This document shows, in pieces, positions 63,629-64,000 of a DNA stretch of 64,000 nt. The notes below the pieces were generated by a model. That model ran no database searches. It was not told the DNA's origin and saw only the letters and a list, made by a program, of their open reading frames with translations. The number at the start of each line of letters is the position of its first letter. Positions within the stretch are counted from its first letter, which is position 1. A program made the position numbers and the translations under genes. The DNA is taken from positions 2,793,916-2,857,915 of the forward strand of contig NZ_CP060040.1 in assembly GCF_014211915.1 (NCBI RefSeq). The letters run 5' to 3'. Source of the DNA: Burkholderia cenocepacia. Lineage in GTDB: Bacteria; Pseudomonadota; Gammaproteobacteria; Burkholderiales; Burkholderiaceae.

Positions 63629-64000
63629 ATGAACGTCATCCGACTGCTTGTCCTGCTGACACTGCTTGCCGTTGCATCGCTCAGTCATGCTCAAGTCGCC
63701 TGCCCCCCGGGCTGGATTCCCTACAGCGCAAGTGACTGCGGTCCGGATAACCGACAGCAAGGGACTAACGGGGTTCAGCCTCAACGCCAAATTCGCTGGG
63801 CCTCGCGTTGGGGTGCGGTTGTATCCAGTCAAGGTGCGTTCGGCATCGTATCCGACATGCCCGATAAAGACAGCGCGATTTCTGCAGCGCAGCGGGAATG
63901 CCAGGCTCGCGGAGGTGTGAACTGTTCCGTCAACAACGTGTACGCGAATACATGTGTCGCGGTCATGGCCAACGGGCAGATCATCTGGACGGAAAATGCA
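63629..64000 (+). CDS. DUF4189-like secreted protein, 5' part (runs off window)
   Basis: 124 visible residues. A Sec signal (VIRLLVLLTLLAVASLSHAQ) is followed by CPPGWIPYSASDCGPDN and a DUF4189-like domain: RWGAVVSSQGAFGIVSDMPD, a CQARGG-type Cys and CVAVMANGQIIW. Four or more Cys suggest disulphides in the periplasm. Codon use is less GC-rich than in its neighbours. DUF4189 proteins often sit beside type VI or phage-like effector genes; that context is outside the window. No good ribosome site precedes the ATG. Confidence 0.75.
   Translation, partial: MNVIRLLVLLTLLAVASLSHAQVACPPGWIPYSASDCGPDNRQQGTNGVQPQRQIRWASRWGAVVSSQGAFGIVSDMPDKDSAISAAQRECQARGGVNCSVNNVYANTCVAVMANGQIIWTENA

Overview
This is a high-GC, gene-dense window with strongly GC-biased third codon positions. 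It carries many LysR, AraC, IclR, TetR and Lrp regulators beside small catabolic operons. Gene content (a complete indole-3-acetate catabolic locus with a two-component regulator, PotABCD-type and MHS/MFS transporters, DUF3348/DUF802/DUF2894 genes) points to Burkholderia sensu lato, most likely the Burkholderia cepacia complex, probably a secondary chromosome. The species assignment is inference. No rRNA, tRNA, CRISPR array or intact insertion sequence was seen.

Layout. 1-6437: a truncated GMC oxidoreductase, an AraC regulator, a GNAT enzyme, a two-gene unit (a 40-aa acidic peptide plus an M29-fold metalloprotein), an Lrp/AsnC regulator, an RBBP9-type hydrolase and a YbfB-type MFS permease. 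6480-22013: an indole-3-acetate (iac) catabolic locus. It has flavin reductase iacG, response regulator iacR1, the operon iacA-B-I-H-E, sensor kinase iacR2, Rieske oxygenase iacC-iacD with a fused-dimer tautomerase, a LysR regulator, reductase iacF, an MFS permease and a porin broken by a one-base frameshift. A 286-bp MITE-like structure sits between iacA and iacR2, and a 28-bp motif is shared by the iacC/LysR and iacF control regions.

22052-35873: LysR and AraC regulators, an octopine/nopaline-dehydrogenase-family enzyme overlapping a 3-hydroxyacyl-CoA dehydrogenase, an MHS permease, and a seven-gene operon. That operon encodes a PotABCD-type ABC importer and a three-subunit opine/amino-acid oxidase-like flavoenzyme, with a divergent IclR regulator. 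36146-46809: small enzymes and regulators (SDR, Tat-exported DJ-1/PfpI protein, SnoaL-like protein, GlxA-type regulator, GNATs, MmyB-type regulator, NAD-dependent epimerase, truncated LysR, mercuric-reductase-like flavoprotein, LysE).

47235-52349: a tightly packed operon DUF3348 - DUF802 - MotB/OmpA - DUF2894. It reads as a MotAB/ZorAB-like ion-driven motor with a very long tail containing 240-bp internal repeats. 52382-58771: FMN reductase, a frameshifted acetyltransferase, a 28-aa membrane peptide with its own terminator, an isoprenylcysteine-methyltransferase-like membrane protein, a large Gly-Thr-Ser repeat lipoprotein and a PcaC-like protein. 58829-63055: a TetR-controlled operon (SDR, Baeyer-Villiger monooxygenase, alpha/beta hydrolase). 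63056-64000: an AT-richer stretch with a truncated DUF4189 secreted protein.

The best candidates for something undescribed are the acidic peptide/M29 pair at 2347-3481 and the motor operon at 47235-52349.
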